A DNA stretch of 64,000 nt from Apiospora phragmitis (Eukaryota; Ascomycota; Sordariomycetes; Amphisphaeriales; Apiosporaceae): positions 62,001 to 126,000 of the forward strand of contig JAQQWL010000010.1 in NCBI GenBank assembly GCA_038363925.1, read 5' to 3'. The notes below the pieces were generated by a model, which was not told where the DNA came from, made no database searches, and saw only the letters and a program-made list of their open reading frames with translations. Shown here piece after piece: positions 59,856 to 64,000 of the stretch (its first letter is position 1; each line of letters begins with the position of its first letter). The position numbers and the translations under genes were made by a program.

Positions 59856-61227
59856 ATGACTCCGCAACCCCTGAACATCGCCATCATTGGCGCCGGCCCG
59901 GCAGGCTGCACGCTGGCGCACCTGCTGCGTCGGAGCCTGCCCGAAGGATCGGCCAAGCTCGAGATCTTTGAGCGTGAGACGCACCTCCATGACCGAGACC
60001 AGGGGGGCACGCTGGATCTGCATGACGAGACCGGTCTGGCCGCCCTCCGCGCGGCGGGCCTCATGGACACGCCGGCGTTCGATGCCGCTGCGCGCCGCGA
60101 CGGCGACGCCATCGTGCTGTGCGACAAGCAGATGCGGCGCTGGCTCAACATCGCCAGCACCGCCGACGGCGGCTGGTTCGCCCAGGGCAAGCCCGAGATG
60201 GACCGCTTGGCGCTGCGGCGCCTACTCCTGGAGTCGCTGCCTCAGGACATGATCACCTGGGGAAAACAGGTCGTCAAAGTGGTCAACTCCCCCACCGACG
60301 CGACCTCAGTCCTGCACTTCCGCGACGGCTCGGCCTCGTCGACGCGCTACGACCTGGTGGTGGGCGCCGACGGCACCTACAGCGTGGTGCGCCCCCTCCT
60401 GACGCCGCACCAGCCCTTCTTCAGCGGCGTGGGCGGGTGGAACATGCTGTGCAAGCAGTCGGAGGCGGCGCGCCCCTTACTGACCAAGATGGTCAACCGC
60501 GGCAGCCTGTTCGCCTACTCGGACGGCAAGGTGCTCATGGGCCAGCAGCTCGGCTCGGGCGACCTGTACATCAGCATGTGGGGCGTCAAGGCCGAGGCGT
60601 GGATGGACCCGGCCGTGGCGGGCTACGACGTGGCGGACCCGAGGCAGGTCAAGGCGGCACTGCTGGACGAGTTCCGGTCCTGGGCGCCCGAGCTGCGCGA
60701 GCTGATCGCGTCGTTCGACGAGGCCCGCGTCTGGCCGCGCAGTTTGGTCATGCTGCCGACGGGCATCCGGTGGGACTCGCGGCCCGGCGTGACCGTGCTG
60801 GGCGACGCGGCGCACGTCATGTGCCCGTTTGTCGGCCTCGGCGTCAACGCGGCCATGGGCGACGCCATGGGCCTGGCCGACGAGATCTCGCTGGCGGTCA
60901 AGAACGGTGCAAGCACGGCCGAGCAACTAGGCCGGTGCCTCGGCAAGTACGAGGCCGGCATGTTCGAGCGGGCGCACGCGGCGCAGCATTTCACCGAGGA
61001 CATCATGAAGCTCATGCTGTTCACGCCCGGCGCGCCGTGCACGGTGATCGAGGACTACATCGTGCGCGTCACGTCGGACGATATGGGCGCAAAGATGACG
61101 TCGGCCTGGGGGTTTCTGATTGCTATTTTACTATTTCTTTTTCAAGCTATTCAATGTGGGGGGCAAGGCCGCGATGGAGGGGACGCCGTTTCGGAAATTA
61201 AGTGTTTCTCATGATAAATCTAAGTAG
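59856..61227 (+). CDS. FAD-dependent monooxygenase (TetX/PHBH-like), one late frame break
   Basis: About 456 residues, single exon. The N-terminal GAGPAGCTLA (residues 11-20) binds the FAD ADP part. VVGADGTYSVVR is the DG motif (about 170), and GDAAHVMCPFVGLGVNAAMGDA (about 310-331) is the second FAD site. Group A flavoprotein hydroxylases of this kind hydroxylate or epoxidise aromatic or polyketide substrates with NADPH and O2. The frame as given ends at 61214 in an unnatural tail. Removing one T from the run at 61126-61129 continues through FKLFNVGGKAAMEGTPFRKL to TAG at 61225-61227, matching the usual end of the family. It is head-to-head with the MFS gene and probably a tailoring enzyme of the PKS-NRPS product. 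Confidence 0.87.
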
Positions 61228-62299
61228 GTAAGCATTTCTGTTCTGGAGGCCTAGGACTTCTCTCTTATAACAGCGGGTTTTGGTGGCTGGACTGTACGTA
61301 CTAGGACAATAGAAGTATTATAATACAAAACACTTCACAACCATAATATTCCACGTGCGCTATTAGCCTGGGCAAGATGAGTGGACATAGGACTGACTAT
61401 TGCTGAGTGATCATGGAGTTATTACCAATGTTTATATCTGCTTACCAGTATGCCCAATGCCGACCAAACCCCAACCTACCATACCTCAATACTTCCATCA
61501 ACCGGCCGGAGCTTGATAAATCTTGGGTATGTCGGCATTATGGCATCTACCGGACCTTGCAATCTCCATAAAGAGCCCGATATCGAAGGCGGCCGCATCA
61601 TGTTACAGCAATCGGGCACTTCTTTAGTGACCTGGCGGGGTTTGCTGCCGGACTTGCGGACTTGACAAAACAGGGTTTTGGTGGCCACGACGCCCCCCAC
61701 TACCAGTGCTCTTTAGGCCTGCGCTACAGGTTCGAGCGCCATAAGCTGAGCACCAATAGCCACCAGTTCCTCAAGGACAACCAAACAACAGCCAGCATTG
61801 ACTGTCACATGCAACAAATCAAGGCCACCAAACCAGATGTGCAACCACCCCCTCCTCAACATTTGGAAACCGGGCCAGCCAGCCAGCGAACTGGGCTTTC
61901 GCTGGGCAGTCCGACCCGTTCCCTCCCTATCAGACCGCCTGATGCTGATGCGCGTGGCCCGATAAGTGGAGGGGCAAAGATACTGTACTGTATCCATAAT
62001 ATGCACCATTGACCTTGATGAGTAGGCAAGGGAACCAGCACCCCTACACTCTATTTCGACGACATGTGGTGACACGTCAGTGGGTAACCGTTCGCTTTCT
62101 TCCTCGCATTCGCTACTTCGTACGCTCGCTTTTCGTTTTATCGCCCACAGTGGAGGCAGCAAGCAAACGTACATCTCGTATCGAACAGGAGGGGCAGCGC
62201 GCCGCCCGCACCGAAGCTACCCGCCTCATAGGGATCCACCCCTCGGGCACACGATCCCCTCTGCGGATTCCGAGAACAGCCAGTCACTCTGGCCCGATT
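61228..62299. other. Intergenic, no gene recognised
   Basis: 3' flank of the monooxygenase and upstream of the small three-exon gene. Several short open frames without motifs. Confidence 0.5.
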
Positions 62300-62961
62300 A
62301 TGGGAGGCGTGGTCATGAAAGGGCCGTATCACGGCAGGTCCCTGTCCGGCGTGGACCAGGGGGCATCCACCTCAACGTCTTCACCGGCAGCGGCGGCGAC
62401 GGCAGCCCGGCTCTCGGCCGCGAAATTCGTGCTCGCCATCTCGGAACACGGCGTTGCTGCAGGCACCACCCCTGCAAGCAACAGCCGCAAGCTCGTGCTG
62501 TCCAATAAGCTGGCCATCTCTGACATGAGCACCATGACCTTGGCCAGCCTGCGCGAGCGGCTTCTCATTTACGCGAGGATGTGAGTTATCTTCCATTCAG
62601 ATTGGGGCTTTTTCAAAGAAGATTATATATGGTAGATCTGTCATGCTGATGTTTTGGGCGGCGGAGACCCTTGTTCCCCTCCAAGCACATCTTCTGCACG
62701 GCAACTGGGGTCGAGGTGACGGACGAGTCCATAACCGTGGCCGACTATCTACAGCTTGAGGTAAGCTGGCCCCCTTGGACATTTCCTTCTCCTTCGAAGC
62801 ACTAGAGCAAAGGCTTCGTTACAATGCGTGCTATGTCTGACTTATATACCCAGTCTCGGACAGTAGAGAGGAAGGCCGGTCTGCCGGCCATAGCGGTCTA
62901 CTATAAGACGCATCGCCCAGAGGGTAAGCAGGCCGGGGTCCGCTTTGCTGAACTAGGATGA
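62300..62961 (+). CDS. Small three-exon protein, unknown
   Basis: Proposed exons are 62300-62580, 62667-62760 and 62854-62961. Intron 1 is 86 bp (GTGAGT...TGCTGAT...GAG), intron 2 93 bp (GTAAGC...CAG). Together they keep one frame from KLVLSNKLAISDMSTMTL through RIPLFPSKHIFCTATGVEV and VADYLQLE to KAGLPAIAVYYKTHRPE, ending TGA at 62959. About 160 residues. The first part is Ala/Ser/Thr-rich; the rest looks like a small folded domain with a single Cys. A further donor at 62924 (GTAAGC) could extend it into 63060-63210, but no convincing next exon was found. The start at 62300 is a choice among several in-frame ATGs. No family assigned. Confidence 0.4.
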
Positions 62962-63220
62962 CGAAGCCACGCTTAGGAGGGGTGATCTCACCCATGTATT
63001 GAGGCTCTTTGGTAGTCTGCCTGAGGGAAAGAATCATTGTTGCATTGCATCATTCTGGCGTTTGGTAGGTTTGGATATCAGATTGGACTATACATATCTA
63101 CTCAGGAGTTGGGCCTCAACCTGAGCTTGATCGATTTGATCCCTTCTTTCATAGGCTTCAAGCTGTATCAGATTTCGATGATGTTGAAGAAGAGGAAGTG
63201 GCTGAGAGGTATTACTCTCA

Positions 63221-64000
63221 TTACTTTGTTGAAAAATTATAGAAATGTGGTTCCCATTCCTCGTCCTCCACCTCCACTGTAACCTCTTGCCTCACATATA
63301 TCGACGAGTTCGACTGGCTGATTCGCTGGCTCTTCCTACCACCATCCGACGCGCTCAAAAAAGACGACCTGGCCGCCCCAATCTCCACCGTGTGCCCATT
63401 CTTTTGCGTGTCGCCTCTAGACTGCTGCGTGGTGGCGGTGCCGTTGCTACTGTTGCTGCTGTTGCTCGGCTTCCGCATGACCGCCGGGTGGGGCGGGAAC
63501 ATCGGCGGCTTCTCGTCCCGGAGCGGCAGCGGCGCCAGCTTCAGGCTCTCGAGGGAGAGGTACGCGAGCGGCAGGCCCTGGGCGGAGCCCAGGTCGTCCT
63601 GGAGCGCCGACTTGAGGTTCCGCGGCTTCCACTCGGGCCTCGGCGCCCGCATCGTCGCGAACTGCGAGCGCAGGGTCGAGAAGAGCTTGGGGAAGCACCG
63701 GGCGGCCAGCGGTTTGAGGGTCGGGAGGCAGGCGCAGATGATGCCGGAGCTGATCTCGGCTAGGGAACATAACTGTCATGGGTGTCAGCAGCAAACTTGA
63801 ACCGAGTGAGTTGAGAAAGCTCACGTTGGAATTCGCGATGTCCCAGGTCATGTCGGGCGACACTTTGAGGTACTGGAGTCGAAGGAGGCTGATCATGGTT
63901 GTGCTAGGGATATGACGCGCCAAGTTAGCATGGTTTCCCTTTTCGACGCTGCTTCTGTACTAATATCGGCGATAAAAGGACAACTTACACCAGGCCGAGA
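63221..64000 (-). CDS. Rhodopsin-like/PTH11-type fungal membrane protein, 3' part
   Basis: The 5' part is outside the window. Visible exons are 64000-63989, 63903-63825 and 63772-63221, with introns 85 bp (branch TGCTAAC) and 52 bp. The joined reading passes LGLVTTMISLLRLQYLKV, SPDMTWDIANSN, LCSLAEISSGIICACLPTLK and PLAARCFPKLF. This is the end of the fungal rhodopsin-like integral-membrane domain found in PTH11-related proteins: last two TM helices with the W-D-x-x-N and E-x-x-x-G-I-I-C-A-C-x-P patterns. A ~150-residue cytosolic tail follows, rich in Ser/Asn with basic and acidic patches. Members are seven-TM proteins of mostly unknown ligand. The frame is intact in the visible part. Confidence 0.85.

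Noticed and set aside
61107..61143. A mini-intron near the end of the monooxygenase
   Set aside because: Only about 35 bp with a poor donor, and the frame does not continue correctly. One extra T at 61126-61129 explains it better.
1..64000. CRISPR arrays, operons or bacterial signals
   Set aside because: None seen. Introns and fungal gene families make a eukaryotic source clear.

Overview
The window comes from a filamentous ascomycete (Pezizomycotina, probably a Sordariomycete; species not determinable from sequence alone). Three things point there: GC-rich genes split by short GT-AG introns (51-170 bp, mostly 50-85) with CTAAC/CTGAT-like branch sites; typical fungal accessory families (berberine-bridge oxidase, HR-PKS-NRPS hybrid, PTH11/rhodopsin-like membrane protein, DUF2293); and a 12-kb AT-rich block with the C->T/G->A signature of repeat-induced point mutation (RIP).

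Layout. 1-12,050 is a dead, nested transposon block. It holds relics of three pogo/Fot1-like DDE transposons and a complete-length Ty3/Gypsy element (3161-10821) with both LTRs and a 5-bp target duplication, inserted inside one of the DDE transposase reading frames. 12,128-39,701 is a mixed accessory region: a frame-broken F-box/DUF6546-like gene, a secreted flavin oxidase, a tRNA-Phe gene with an extra 58-nt insert, a Gly/Thr/His-rich repeat protein, a 4-TM protein, an SDR, a fungal STAND-type N-terminal-domain protein, a single-pass membrane protein, a broken Hsp70-like gene, a phospholipase-D-like enzyme, an amino-acid permease and a DUF2293 protein. 40,616-61,227 looks like a secondary-metabolite cluster: an ~3,920-residue PKS-NRPS (KS-AT-DH-ER-KR-ACP-C-A-T-R) transcribed divergently from an SDR, then an MFS exporter and an FAD monooxygenase. 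The right end has a small three-exon gene and the 3' part of a rhodopsin-like membrane protein that runs off the window.

Two themes need attention. First, at least 21 single-step frameshifts lie in eight otherwise well-conserved genes, and nearly all sit on homopolymer runs. This suggests uncorrected assembly indels rather than mass pseudogenisation; coordinates are given so that reads can be checked. Second, the tRNA-Phe gene (minus strand, 17249-17102) carries the usual 17-nt intron after position 37 plus a 58-nt insert exactly between positions 53 and 54. The insert starts GTAAGC, contains a CTAAC box and ends CTAG, so it looks like a spliceosomal intron inside a Pol III tRNA gene. Removing both leaves a standard 73-nt tRNA.
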